Positions 1 through 8,213 of a stretch of 21,750 bases of DNA are shown one piece after another (within the stretch, counting starts at the first letter, position 1; each line of letters starts with the position of its first letter). The notes under the pieces were generated by a model that saw only the letters and a program-made list of their open reading frames with translations, had not been told where the DNA came from and did not search any database. The position numbers and the translations under genes were made by a program. The DNA comes from Pseudomonadota bacterium (GTDB lineage: Bacteria > Pseudomonadota > Alphaproteobacteria > Sphingomonadales > Sphingomonadaceae): NCBI GenBank assembly GCA_023457895.1, contig JAEXAY010000037.1:1-21750 (forward strand), given 5' to 3'.

Positions 1-3
1 TCC

Positions 4-106
4 GTCAGTTCGAGTAGCTTGCGTAGCGTAGCGAACAAAGCGTATCGAGAACCTCCTGTCAGTTCAAGTAGCTTACGTAGCGTAGCAAAGAAAACGTATC
101 GATAAC
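4..106. repeat. Two tandem copies of a 49-bp intergenic repeat
   Basis: Copies at 4-52 and 58-106 start with GTCAGTTC, share GTAGCGTAGC in the middle and end in GTATCGA-AAC, with roughly seven mismatches. The ends are imperfectly inverted (TTCGAGTA against TATCGAGA), so each copy could fold. It lies outside the element, in the chromosome that originally followed mnmE. Such dispersed intergenic repeats are common in flavobacterial genomes; that this one is dispersed is inference. Confidence 0.7.
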
Positions 107-111
107 TATTG

Positions 112-129
112 TTACTTTCCGATACAAAA
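112..129. repeat. Left attachment site (core copy of the mnmE 3' end)
   Basis: Read on the minus strand this is TTTTGTATCGGAAAGTAA, which encodes FCIGK-stop exactly as the real mnmE end at 21617-21634 does. It differs only at two third-codon positions (GGA for GGG, AAG for AAA). There is no mnmE body around it. The copy is best explained as the displaced end of mnmE after site-specific integration. Confidence 0.8.
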
Positions 130-176
130 TCTAAATAAGTCCATATTTATGGTACTTTACGTAGATTGAGGTGTAC

Positions 177-188
177 AAAAGTGGTACA
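177..188 (+). repeat. Left subterminal 12-bp inverted repeat (candidate recombinase arm site)
   Basis: AAAAGTGGTACA here is the perfect reverse complement of 21481-21492 near the other end. Each copy lies in a local inverted repeat of GTACCAC/GTGGTAC type (here GTGTAC to GTGGTACAC, 171-189). Its place just inside both attachment sites fits arm-type integrase or excisionase binding sites; the binding is inferred. Confidence 0.5.
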
Positions 189-249
189 CGATTAAGATCC
201 TGCGACATTTTTTGAAATTGCTTTTTTACAAACATCGTAATACAAACTG

Positions 250-1698
250 TTAATTAGTAGATTTCATTCTGAGTGTGTTTTCCCCAATGTTGTAAGCATA
301 AACGCATGCAGGTACAAAAGTAAAATTTAGATCACTTACCTTCTTTGCTTCTATTTTATCAATTGTTGTTACCAAAGCACTATTCAATTGATTGGATTTA
401 CAAAATTGTATGAGACTACTCAAATCTTGCGGCATTTCAAAGAAACGATTGCTCCATTTGATTTCTACTCCCCAAACTGGTTTAAATTTTTTATCATCTA
501 CCAAAACCAAATCTACTTCACCTTCAAATCTACCATCTTTCCAGCGAGCATAGGTTAAATCCAAATTTTCACGGTGCATCCATTGGGACAATACTGCAGT
601 TTCTACCATGTTACCCATTTCGCTGTCTGTTTCTTTAACAGGTGAAAATAGTGCCGTTCGCAAAGATGGGTTAGTAAGATATACTTTAAAGCTTGTGATT
701 CGTTTAAATCGCTTCGCATTTACATCTACCTTGTTAAGAACCTTGATTAGGAATGCAGCGTCCAAATATTCTAAATATTTTTTTAAAGTTTCTTTTTGTA
801 TGCCACTATCTCTCGACATTGTCTCATAAGAAAATTCATTGCCGGTATTATAAGCGATATAAGTGAAAAAACGATTCAACTCCTGTACATCTTTTATCCC
901 ATATAAGCTAGGTAAATCTCGAAGGAGCACTTTATCTACAATATCATTCTTTACATACCGTCCCATATCTTTCTGAATTTTTTCAGATAAAACCACTTCT
1001 GGATATCCTCCAAAATTGAGGTATTGTAAAAACTCCTTGTTTAGTTCATCAATATTATGTGGAATATAATATGGAAGTTGCTTTTCTCCATATTCTATAA
1101 ATCCATTTTTCAACAAATGATTTTTGTTTTTTAAATGAATAAATTCTTGGAAAGTTAAGGGTGGCAACATAAAATCAGTAAATCTTCCTGCTCCGCTTTC
1201 TGTGCTATGCCATTTTAATGCAGCAGCGGCTGAACCTGAAACAATAAATTTTGTATTAGGATAGCTATCCACCAATACTTTTAAATGTCGCTCCCAATCT
1301 TTTAGGTATTGTATTTCGTCAAAAAAAATATAGCAATCTTCTAAGTTTGATATTTTTAAAGCTTCTTTGCAGAGATCTAAAATTTCTTGTAAACTTAGAT
1401 GGACATAGATAGGATTATCTATGGGTACAAAAAAAATATGTTGTGGATTAGTTTTTTCTGCAATTAACTGATCAATCGTGTGAAACATCATAACAGTTTT
1501 TCCAACACGTCTTGGTCCCATTAAAACCACTGCACGACGAATTTCTTTTTCTTTTACAAAAGGATAAAATAACTCGAAATACAAGCGTTTCGACATTTCT
1601 TTATATACCGTCGGAATTTCTTGCGTGATCCACCAAGGATTTTCATATTGCAATCTTTCGATAATTTTTTCTGTAGGAATAAGTCTTGAATTGTTCAT
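250..1698 (-). CDS. AAA+ ATPase with DUF4143-like C-terminal region
   Basis: A 482-residue ATP-binding protein of the family with an AAA_14-type ATPase followed by a DUF4143-type region. Visible motifs are a Walker A, GPRRVGKT, near residue 63 and a Walker B, YIFFDEIQYL, near 125, then a sensor-like FIVSGSAAAAL. Near residues 396-413 is GEVDLVLVDD followed by VEIKW, the D...ExK spacing of a PD-(D/E)XK nuclease fold, as seen at the end of many family members. The length is normal. Biological roles in this widespread family are poorly defined; some members sit in defence islands or act with toxin-like modules. It is the last cargo gene before the left end and has its own promoter-like sequence, separate from hipBA. 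The start ATG lies 18 bases from a good TAnnTTTG element. Confidence 0.8.
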   Translation of the reverse strand: MNNSRLIPTEKIIERLQYENPWWITQEIPTVYKEMSKRLYFELFYPFVKEKEIRRAVVLMGPRRVGKTVMMFHTIDQLIAEKTNPQHIFFVPIDNPIYVHLSLQEILDLCKEALKISNLEDCYIFFDEIQYLKDWERHLKVLVDSYPNTKFIVSGSAAAALKWHSTESGAGRFTDFMLPPLTFQEFIHLKNKNHLLKNGFIEYGEKQLPYYIPHNIDELNKEFLQYLNFGGYPEVVLSEKIQKDMGRYVKNDIVDKVLLRDLPSLYGIKDVQELNRFFTYIAYNTGNEFSYETMSRDSGIQKETLKKYLEYLDAAFLIKVLNKVDVNAKRFKRITSFKVYLTNPSLRTALFSPVKETDSEMGNMVETAVLSQWMHRENLDLTYARWKDGRFEGEVDLVLVDDKKFKPVWGVEIKWSNRFFEMPQDLSSLIQFCKSNQLNSALVTTIDKIEAKKVSDLNFTFVPACVYAYNIGENTLRMKSTN

Positions 1699-1715
1699 TA
1701 TTTCGCTTATTTATA

Positions 1716-1755
1716 CAAATTTAGTACAAATAAACACATTACAACATGTTTATTT
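1716..1755 (-). promoter_or_regulatory. Candidate promoter and inverted-repeat operator of the AAA+ ATPase gene
   Basis: On the minus strand TAAATTTG (1716-1723) matches the Bacteroidota -7 consensus TAnnTTTG. Just upstream are two 9-bp inverted arms, AAATAAACA (1728-1736) and TGTTTATTT (1747-1755), separated by 10 bases and lying between the -7 and -33 positions. A repressor could bind there. No clear TTTG -33 box is present (GTTG is the nearest). The region is AT-rich, so chance matches are possible. Confidence 0.4.
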
Positions 1756-1884
1756 TTACAAATTATGATAAAATAAAAATTTTTCAGTTTATTCACTTGT
1801 TAATTTCAAATGTTCGTTTTCAGGCAAATGTAATTTCCGCCTAAAGCTTTACAAGTATTGAGATGTTCGAAAGTAGTACAGCAT

Positions 1885-3147
1885 TTATAATTTTATAAAT
1901 TCAGATTGAATTTTTTCGATAACTTTAATTGGAATATTTTGCTTTTCGCACAGTGGTTTGAATAACTCACTAGCTGAAAGCACACTTTCAATAACTGAAT
2001 TGGGATTTTTGATGGTGAACTGATCTGCAATTTTCAAAAGATCATCTCGGGTGATATCCGTTCTTTTCCCATTAACAGACATCGCCCTGGAAACTCGGGT
2101 GTAGTTTTTTAAGGCATCTAATGGATAGGTCAAATCATAAGCTGGTGCCAAATTCCAACGGTCTTTCTCTTTATTATAGATAAAAGAAAAATTCTTCAAA
2201 TGATCATCAATATTAAAAAACACAATATTGAAAACCATTCTTCTAAATAGCTGTTCAATATCTTTGTGTGGCAACTTGAGATCAACCGCAAGCTTAAATA
2301 GATTTTCATAAGAAGAATGTTCAGGCTTTTTGAAATCCCATCCCGTCATTCCTGAAGCTGTTAAAATATGGTGCTTCTCCCCTTTTTGCCGATCAAATCG
2401 CAAAGTCGCAAAATGCTTATCATCAATTAATTTTGAAGGCATCATTACTATTCCTACAGATTGAGCGATTTCATAATACACATATTCTACTTTTTCCTTG
2501 GAATAACCTTCTTCTGCATCCACAGAAAGCTTGATCAGGTAATGATTATATTCTTCTGAATACTCCAAATCTCCTGCTTTTAAAACTCCAGTTTCTTTAT
2601 GTTCTGACACCAAAATTTTAGGTCTGGCTCCACCTGCAGAAGTTCCTATTTTAAAGATATTGAGTAAAGAAATATCGCTTAATCCTTTTTGTTCTACCGA
2701 AGTTTTTACATCCAAAACCTTTTTTACCACTTCGGTAATTTCTTCTACGTCAATACTTACATCAGAAGAAATCTTTTTAGCCGGAGCAAATTCTAAAGCG
2801 CCCATACCTCTTTGACCTACATAGGTAAGCTGCTCCAGCGGTGAAATATTTACAAAATCCTTTTGAGAAGCTTCCAGCCACTCTTTAAAAACAATATTTC
2901 CAAAGTAATCGGGCAAAGAATCGGCAATCATAGGTGGTAAACCTCTAAAAGTTTCTCCCTCAAATTCGGAAAAAACCTGCACGTTTGGGCTTCTCCGGAT
3001 CACATAAGGAAACAGTCTTTTGTATGAATCCAATTCCAAAAATTCAGGATTGTATTGAAATGAGGATTTTCTCTGATCTTCATCATAGCCTATTTTACCA
3101 ATTTCCAATCCATTAAAATGCACTGAAATAATCTGATTTTTTGCCAT
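1885..3147 (-). CDS. hipA: HipA-family serine/threonine kinase toxin
   Basis: A full-length 420-residue HipA-like protein. HipA kinases phosphorylate a translation target (GltX in E. coli) and cause growth arrest or persistence; this one's target is unknown. The N-terminal ~100 residues fit the HipA N1 subdomain (GLPPMIADSLPDYFGN). The ATP-binding stretch GTSAGGARPKILV is near residue 170. The catalytic loop NIDDHLKNFSF is near 314, with the expected Asp and Asn, followed by the metal-binding-type APAYDLTYP. All kinase elements look intact. It begins two bases after the hipB stop, so the pair is almost certainly cotranscribed and coupled. The region between hipA and the next gene (1699-1884) holds only that gene's promoter. 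Confidence 0.9.
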   Translation of the reverse strand: MAKNQIISVHFNGLEIGKIGYDEDQRKSSFQYNPEFLELDSYKRLFPYVIRRSPNVQVFSEFEGETFRGLPPMIADSLPDYFGNIVFKEWLEASQKDFVNISPLEQLTYVGQRGMGALEFAPAKKISSDVSIDVEEITEVVKKVLDVKTSVEQKGLSDISLLNIFKIGTSAGGARPKILVSEHKETGVLKAGDLEYSEEYNHYLIKLSVDAEEGYSKEKVEYVYYEIAQSVGIVMMPSKLIDDKHFATLRFDRQKGEKHHILTASGMTGWDFKKPEHSSYENLFKLAVDLKLPHKDIEQLFRRMVFNIVFFNIDDHLKNFSFIYNKEKDRWNLAPAYDLTYPLDALKNYTRVSRAMSVNGKRTDITRDDLLKIADQFTIKNPNSVIESVLSASELFKPLCEKQNIPIKVIEKIQSEFIKL

Positions 3148-3149
3148 AA

Positions 3150-3416
3150 TTAATACATTGGTGGATTATTTGTAAGATCATTCGTTTTACCAATAACAAA
3201 TTGATTCAGCGATTTCATTGCATCAAAATATTGCAAAACCTTTAACAAAGTGTCTAAGGTTGGGTTTTCTCCGTTTTCGAGTTTCGCAATGGTAAATCTT
3301 GATAAATCCAATTCCTCCGCTAATTCTTGCTTGGAAAGATTTTGCGCTTTACGCATCTGCCCGCACCATTGTCCTATATTGGTTTTCACCTCTTTGATCG
3401 TAATAAAATCGAGCAT
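3150..3416 (-). CDS. hipB: HipB-type Xre-family antitoxin
   Basis: An 88-residue DNA-binding protein with a single helix-turn-helix of the Xre/Cro type (residues about 28-60, LSKQELAEELDLSRFTIAKL then GENPTLDTLLKVL). In HipBA systems this protein neutralises the kinase and represses the operon by binding palindromic operators. It lies immediately upstream of hipA with two bases between stop and start. An AT-rich perfect palindrome and a -7 box lie upstream (3437-3470). The N-terminal 20 residues contain no extra recognisable domain. Confidence 0.9.
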   Translation of the reverse strand: MLDFITIKEVKTNIGQWCGQMRKAQNLSKQELAEELDLSRFTIAKLENGENPTLDTLLKVLQYFDAMKSLNQFVIGKTNDLTNNPPMY

Positions 3417-3436
3417 AAAATGTAGATTATAATAAA

Positions 3437-3470
3437 CAAATATAGTGAAATTTGGTAATAATGATTATTA
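3437..3470 (-). promoter_or_regulatory. Candidate hipBA promoter and operator
   Basis: On the minus strand TATATTTG (3437-3444) matches the Bacteroidota -7 element and lies about 20 bases before the hipB ATG. Upstream, 3456-3470 is a perfect odd-length palindrome (TAATAAT, a centre base, ATTATTA) located between the -7 and -33 positions. HipB proteins are autorepressors, so this is the natural operator candidate. Its AT-only arms make it a moderate call. Confidence 0.4.
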
Positions 3471-3533
3471 AAATAAGCATTTTATAGATAAGTAGTTAAA
3501 AGAAAATTCTCTAGGCAAACCTCTTGTAGGAAT

Positions 3534-3791
3534 CTAAAGAACTTTGCGAATCACTCGATTTTCAATGTATTGTCTAAAAAGTCTTGCATCGCGATCTCCA
3601 TAATCCACTTTATTTTCAAGTATATATTTTATGAAATCGTCGATGTCTGGATATTTAATTTGGTGATTTTCATCCATGGAATAGTGTTGTTCATAATGCT
3701 ACCTCATATGCTTGTTATTTGCAATATCATCCTCACTGGTAAAAGGATTAGATTCTTCACCTTTATAATATTTATAATCTTTTCTTGGCAT
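3534..3791 (-). pseudogene. Small downstream gene of mcrBC broken by an in-frame amber codon
   Basis: On the minus strand an ATG 15 bases after the mcrC stop opens a reading frame of 86 codons interrupted only by TAG at 3699-3701. The first part reads MPRKDYKYYKGEESNPF and runs for 30 codons. After the stop the same frame continues for 54 codons (HYEQHYSMDE ... DIDDFIKYILE ... QYIENRVIRKVL). The protein is charged, with several Tyr, and I do not recognise a family. One G-to-A change in TGG would give the stop, so the ancestral residue was probably Trp. It might be a real nonsense mutation, a sequencing error, or a suppressed codon. The plus-strand reading frame over the same bases looks like a shadow. 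Confidence 0.6.
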
Positions 3792-3806
3792 TGTTTTTTA
3801 GTTAAA

Positions 3807-5213
3807 TTAAACTGAGATGAGTGGTAAATTCACTCCCAATTTATAAACTCTATGATAGGCTCTAATTTCTTGTTTTTGTAAATCTATATTTTCTAAGCTA
3901 AAATCAGAGATTCCATTTTCTATATCAGGATAAATAATCAAGCAAGAAATATTACGATCATCTTCTACCAACAATTTATTTCTCACCTTTTTTAGTCGGG
4001 CGTAACCCGCAACTTGTCGGATATCATCATGCAAATGCCCATTATGATAATGCAATTTGTATTTTGCATCAATGATCATCTGGTAGTTTTGAACCGATAT
4101 TAAAATATCTAAAGCATTTCCATAGGTACTGAATTGATAATGGATGTCATTCTTTTTATCGCTATTGTGTTCAACCATTTTACTAAAAACATACAGTTCA
4201 AATAATCGCGGCATGTCAATCCAAAATGGTGGTGTTGAAACCTTATCCGTTGCAGTTTGTGTTATATTATAACCAAATCTCTTAAGTATGTGACTTCCGA
4301 TACGTAATCCTTCTTTATAGTCTTTATAGAATGGATTATGTTTTATATGCTTTAGTTCATTTTCAGAAATATTTCCAGAAATTAGTTCAAAAGCTGGGCG
4401 GCAATAATTGATACTTTGCTGAATTATCTCGTAATTTTGATTCAACAATAATCGATGATTTTCTACATAACTAATAACAAATTGCAAGACCTTTTTTAGA
4501 AACTGATTTTCAATATGGTTTTCACCGTAAACCTGATATTCACAAAAAGTAGAGGTCAATTTGTTTTTGAATACATTCTGCTTGATATGAGTTCCAACTA
4601 AGATTTTTCCTTTTACACGATTTGTAAGATTTTCCTGAACTTTATAATAGCTTTTCTTTAAGCCTTTTCTCACAATACTTTTTAAAATTTGTAAAAATCG
4701 GATGATAAGAAAAGGTGTCAATCGATCGTCTTTTTGCTGAATTGAAATTGGCTTAGCATGCCAATCAATCTGAACCAATTCTTTAATTTCTTGATTACTT
4801 TCTGGAATTTTCGTTACCTGCAATAGCATTTGCAGGTAATCTAATTCATAGCTTAAATGGCTAATTTCAGTTTTAGGATCAAACGTAGGTGATTCATCTT
4901 CAGTGATTTCAATATCTTTTACGAAATTCTCTGTCGCAGCTTGATTTATTTTTGGTTCTACGTACAAAAATTTACCTGTATTACCTAACCAATCAATTCC
5001 AATGCAATAATCCGCTCTTATTACAAAACTCGAATCTTGTTTCTCAAAAATAAAGCGATGAACATTCTTGTTAAATAACTTTGAATTTATATCCTCATAC
5101 AAAGACTTGTCAGAATATAAGACTGTTTGACTTACGGTAGAAGTACTAACAGATTCTTCATCTTCCGTAAAATGAATAAAATAAGATTTATGTTCCGTTA
5201 ATCTAATTCCCAT
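3807..5213 (-). CDS. mcrC: McrC-family nuclease subunit of an McrBC modification-dependent restriction system
   Basis: A 468-residue McrC-type protein. McrC contacts the McrB GTPase ring, stimulates GTP hydrolysis and supplies the PD-(D/E)XK nuclease that cuts DNA containing modified bases. The nuclease core is near residues 365-386: NALDILISV with the first acidic residue, then MIIDAKYK with the D-x-K pair. The N-terminal half carries the McrB-contacting region typical of the family. The mcrB stop and mcrC start share one base (TGATG), a sign of translational coupling. The length is somewhat above that of E. coli McrC but usual for the McrBC-type proteins of Bacteroidota. No disruption is visible. 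Confidence 0.88.
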   Translation of the reverse strand: MGIRLTEHKSYFIHFTEDEESVSTSTVSQTVLYSDKSLYEDINSKLFNKNVHRFIFEKQDSSFVIRADYCIGIDWLGNTGKFLYVEPKINQAATENFVKDIEITEDESPTFDPKTEISHLSYELDYLQMLLQVTKIPESNQEIKELVQIDWHAKPISIQQKDDRLTPFLIIRFLQILKSIVRKGLKKSYYKVQENLTNRVKGKILVGTHIKQNVFKNKLTSTFCEYQVYGENHIENQFLKKVLQFVISYVENHRLLLNQNYEIIQQSINYCRPAFELISGNISENELKHIKHNPFYKDYKEGLRIGSHILKRFGYNITQTATDKVSTPPFWIDMPRLFELYVFSKMVEHNSDKKNDIHYQFSTYGNALDILISVQNYQMIIDAKYKLHYHNGHLHDDIRQVAGYARLKKVRNKLLVEDDRNISCLIIYPDIENGISDFSLENIDLQKQEIRAYHRVYKLGVNLPLISV

Positions 5214-7495
5214 CAGATTGAAGGTTCTAAAGCATCAATTTTCTTTATAATATCAGTCCCGATCAAAACGCCATCCTTAACATATTCTTTTAAAATGGGT
5301 TTTATTTCATACTCCAATCTGATAGTGATAGACCCACCTTGGTTTGATTTATCAATAAAATAAGAATGTCCTAAAGCAACATCTTTTGCATCAAACTCAG
5401 GAGAAATATTCTGTTGAAATAAGTCGGAAACTTGATGAAATAAAAGTGCATCAAATAGAATATTTGGTTCGTCACTCAAATCCTTAGGCAATACATCCAC
5501 AAAAGCAAAACGCCGCCTTATCGCATAATCAATATGTCCCACAGAACGGTCTGCGGTGTTCATAGTTCCGATAATGTAAAGGTTGGGTGGAAGAATTAAA
5601 TTTGTAGATCCATCAACTTCATACATGCTCTCTACGGCTTCACCTCGATATTCCAAAGCATAAATCAATTCTCCTAAAACAGAAGATAGGTTCGCTCTGT
5701 TAATTTCATCTATGATGAGAACATAATTTTGTAAAATAGTTGATTTTTCAGCGGTTGTCGGTTGAGATTCCACATGCTTTTTGTAGAGCTCAATCAAATT
5801 TTGATAATAAGTGGCATGTTGTCTGGTTAACGCATTTAGATTGCTGCTTTTATTTATTTCTTGTCTTGAATTTAATCCTAAACTGATTATTTTTTTCAGT
5901 TCAGAAAAATTCATATTCAATCCATTTGGATGCGCAGTCCAGTTGTCGCCTTTATATTTGAAACGATTATTATCTGTAAAATAAATGTAAACCTTATCAG
6001 AAATCATATACTTTCCCTCCTCATCAATCCGCCTTAAAACTTCAGCAACAAAATTATCAAAATCCGTTTCGTCATTTGTTTTTGAGTGTGAAATATTACT
6101 TTCATTATAATTCCTCAAAGCTTGCTTCGCAAATTTCCCAATGGTCTTGTTTTCTGCTTCATATAAAATACCGTCACCTTCTTCATTGGGTTTGGAAACA
6201 ATTCCTCTTACAAAATCTTCATAGGTATAACTTGGATGAAACTGAATTATCTTAAATTGTTCCTTGTTTTTAAGTTCTTTTACATTATTCAAACCTAACA
6301 TTTTCTTGGCAATAATTTTTGCCTCTCTAGTTTTTCCAGTTCCAGGAGGTCCTTGTAGGATGATTTGTTTTTTATATTTTAGAAGACTAGTAATTGGATT
6401 TGAAATTGAAATATTTTCTGTCATTACATTACTATTTATTACGTTTTTTAGATATTCACAATAGGGTTCTGAATTATTAATTGGAGATTTATAAACTGTA
6501 ACATCAGTTAATGTTTTTAATGGGAGATTGTGATGTTGTATGTCCCAACTTCCACTTTTAATCCACTTGATTTTTCTTCTATGTTTATATTCAGTGACAT
6601 TTGCTTCATAATAATATTCTGAAGTAATTTCTCCATAGCCAAGTAATTTTTTAATCCCTTTTTTTACAAAAACAATATCACCAATATTCATTTTGTTTGC
6701 AAATTCAAAATTGGCAGATATGTCGTTTCTCTTGTCAGTATCTCCACCATAGGCTGACTGTAAAACCTCCCTAATTTCATCCTTATCTTCATATTCCCGG
6801 AGATCTTCCAAGGCATCCCAAGCCAATGCAATAATTCCTTCTTTGTAGAATTCTTCCCACTTAATAGCACTTTCACCTGGTGAATAAATCCAATATTGCT
6901 TTTGTTCATTTGCTAATTCCCACATTCTAGAAGCATATTCAAAATATTCTTCAGAATTAATATTATTATCTAGTATTAAACTCTGCAGTTTGCTAAATGG
7001 AGCACTTTTCGAAAGTGAAATATTTAATTTCTCCCTTAAAATGAGAAGCTTTTTCTTGTTGAAAATATTGAGTATTTTATTGTCACTATACAAATAAGCA
7101 ATTTTCCATTTTATTGCTTCCCCTAAGTCGATAGCATCAATAGATTCATAAGAATTATATACTACTGCTTCAATAATTGAAAGTATAATGGATTTGATAG
7201 TTTCAAATGCTTCTTCTTTTGAAGATCCATATTTTGATAACCAAGCATATTCTCCATCTGTCTTTCTATTATCTTTCTTAAAAATTTTAGATGAGTCATT
7301 TCTCTTATAAATTCCAAATTTAAAAGCAGAACCACCCCAAACACTTCCTAAATCGGTAGTCCGAGCTTCCAACCAATAACAAAAGGAATCATTTTTATTC
7401 AGGTTAGTGTACTGTTCTATAGTCATAACTTTAACCTTTTCCAAAGGCCAAGCATCCAGAAACTGTTGCTTAATATGATATAATTTCTCGTTCAT
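5213..7495 (-). CDS. mcrB: McrB-family AAA+ GTPase with EVE-like modified-base reader domain
   Basis: A 760-residue motor subunit of a McrBC-type restriction system. Three parts can be seen. Residues 1-195 hold an N-terminal region with FCYWLE and SVWGGSAFKFGIY, which I do not assign. Residues about 197-315 read like an EVE/PUA-type domain (YWIYSPGES, GIIALAWDALEDL, IGDIVFVKKG), a fold that reads modified bases. The AAA+ GTPase of McrB type follows, with Walker A GPPGTGKT near 383, Walker B VLIIDEINRAN near 595 and the McrB signature GTMNTADRSVGHIDYAIRRR near 645. The EVE domain probably replaces the E. coli McrB DNA-binding domain, so base specificity cannot be assumed to be 5-methylcytosine. 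The ATG lies eight bases after an hsdS tail fragment that also supplies GGAGG upstream of it. Confidence 0.88.
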   Translation of the reverse strand: MNEKLYHIKQQFLDAWPLEKVKVMTIEQYTNLNKNDSFCYWLEARTTDLGSVWGGSAFKFGIYKRNDSSKIFKKDNRKTDGEYAWLSKYGSSKEEAFETIKSIILSIIEAVVYNSYESIDAIDLGEAIKWKIAYLYSDNKILNIFNKKKLLILREKLNISLSKSAPFSKLQSLILDNNINSEEYFEYASRMWELANEQKQYWIYSPGESAIKWEEFYKEGIIALAWDALEDLREYEDKDEIREVLQSAYGGDTDKRNDISANFEFANKMNIGDIVFVKKGIKKLLGYGEITSEYYYEANVTEYKHRRKIKWIKSGSWDIQHHNLPLKTLTDVTVYKSPINNSEPYCEYLKNVINSNVMTENISISNPITSLLKYKKQIILQGPPGTGKTREAKIIAKKMLGLNNVKELKNKEQFKIIQFHPSYTYEDFVRGIVSKPNEEGDGILYEAENKTIGKFAKQALRNYNESNISHSKTNDETDFDNFVAEVLRRIDEEGKYMISDKVYIYFTDNNRFKYKGDNWTAHPNGLNMNFSELKKIISLGLNSRQEINKSSNLNALTRQHATYYQNLIELYKKHVESQPTTAEKSTILQNYVLIIDEINRANLSSVLGELIYALEYRGEAVESMYEVDGSTNLILPPNLYIIGTMNTADRSVGHIDYAIRRRFAFVDVLPKDLSDEPNILFDALLFHQVSDLFQQNISPEFDAKDVALGHSYFIDKSNQGGSITIRLEYEIKPILKEYVKDGVLIGTDIIKKIDALEPSI

Positions 7496-7503
7496 TTTTC
7501 AGA

Positions 7504-7584
7504 TTATTTTTTTTCCTCCACCTTCACCTGCCCATTCATCAACATCGGAAATAGCCAATTTTGTAAAGTTGCGAGTTTTGTATG
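7504..7584 (-). pseudogene. Remnant of a second hsdS C-terminus
   Basis: The 27 codons ahead of mcrB read LATLQNWLFPMLMNGQVKV then EEKK and a stop. This matches the end of the upstream hsdS (AQLRDWLLPMLMNGQVKVV), and the DNA is about 85% identical over the first 35 bases from CCTGCCCATTCAT. A stop codon at 7585-7587 precedes it in frame, so it cannot be expressed as an HsdS protein. It forms a direct repeat with the live hsdS end, and the lipoprotein gene lies between the two copies. Confidence 0.85.
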
Positions 7585-7595
7585 TTATAGTTTTA

Positions 7596-8213
7596 TTATT
7601 CCTCTTCCTCCTTCCTTTTGCAATTATCGCAAAGATCATCAAATGATGAAAATTTGTAACCGCCACAACTGGTGCAGGTATGTTCTATTTTGTTTTGTCT
7701 TTCTTGCTCTTCATCTTCTATTTTTCTTTTACAAGAATTGCAATATGTGTCATATTCGTCTTTTTCATCTCCGCATTTTGGACAAGTGCTATTTTCTACA
7801 TCTTCATTTACAGCATTTTGCAATCTTCTACCGTCGCTGTAACAACCGCCTCCTTTTTCTCCCAAAGTTACAGTGTATTGATATCCTCGATCACTTGTAA
7901 AAGAACATTCTCCGCTAGAAATATCTTCACTGCTAAAGTGAGTTTCATCTAGCCAACCACCATTTGGCCAATCAATTTGAACCAAATATCCATTTTCTAC
8001 TTCAATATCCAGTTCGTATGTACTTCTTGTTCCTGTGCTGGGATTGTAGTACTCCACTTCTGCGCAATACGTTCCATTAAGATCCTCGTCATCGTTCGAA
8101 ATAAAAATATCATTCCTGCTCCATGAAGAAGTTGACGAAGAATCTGTTGTGCTGCTTTTTTTACAGCCTAGTAAAATGAGCAATAGGAATAAAAAGTAAA
8201 TTTTTTTCATCAT
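7596..8213 (-). CDS. Lipoprotein with two C-terminal zinc ribbons, function unknown
   Basis: A 205-residue protein. It starts MMKKIYFLFLLLILLGCKK, a short lipoprotein signal peptide with the lipobox LLGC and lipidated Cys17. A Ser/Thr-rich linker (about 18-35) follows. Then comes a roughly 90-residue beta-rich domain (NGTYCAEVEYYNP, VQIDWPNGGWLDETHF, GECSFTSDRGYQYTVTL), a type found in Bacteroidota hypothetical proteins. The C-terminus carries two Cx2C...Cx2C zinc ribbons, CPKCG to CNSCKRK (about 143-163) and CTSCGG to CDNCKRK (about 180-200). Placement between hsdS and mcrB, flanked by duplicate hsdS tails, says it arrived as a block. A metal-binding lipoprotein in a restriction operon is unexpected. 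It may be defence-related or a passenger; the sequence does not say which. Confidence 0.75.
   Translation of the reverse strand: MMKKIYFLFLLLILLGCKKSSTTDSSSTSSWSRNDIFISNDDEDLNGTYCAEVEYYNPSTGTRSTYELDIEVENGYLVQIDWPNGGWLDETHFSSEDISSGECSFTSDRGYQYTVTLGEKGGGCYSDGRRLQNAVNEDVENSTCPKCGDEKDEYDTYCNSCKRKIEDEEQERQNKIEHTCTSCGGYKFSSFDDLCDNCKRKEEEE

Noticed and set aside
1800..1884. Terminator between hipA and the ATPase gene
   Set aside because: No stable stem followed by a T run could be found on either strand.
3570..3815. Plus-strand frame of 81 codons rich in hydrophobic residues
   Set aside because: It is antisense to the amber-broken small gene after mcrC, whose minus-strand codons make a sensible charged protein; AT-rich shadow frames often look like membrane peptides.
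7643..7952. Plus-strand frames over the lipoprotein gene
   Set aside because: They are Cys/Phe-rich antisense shadows of the zinc-ribbon coding sequence without a start region of their own.
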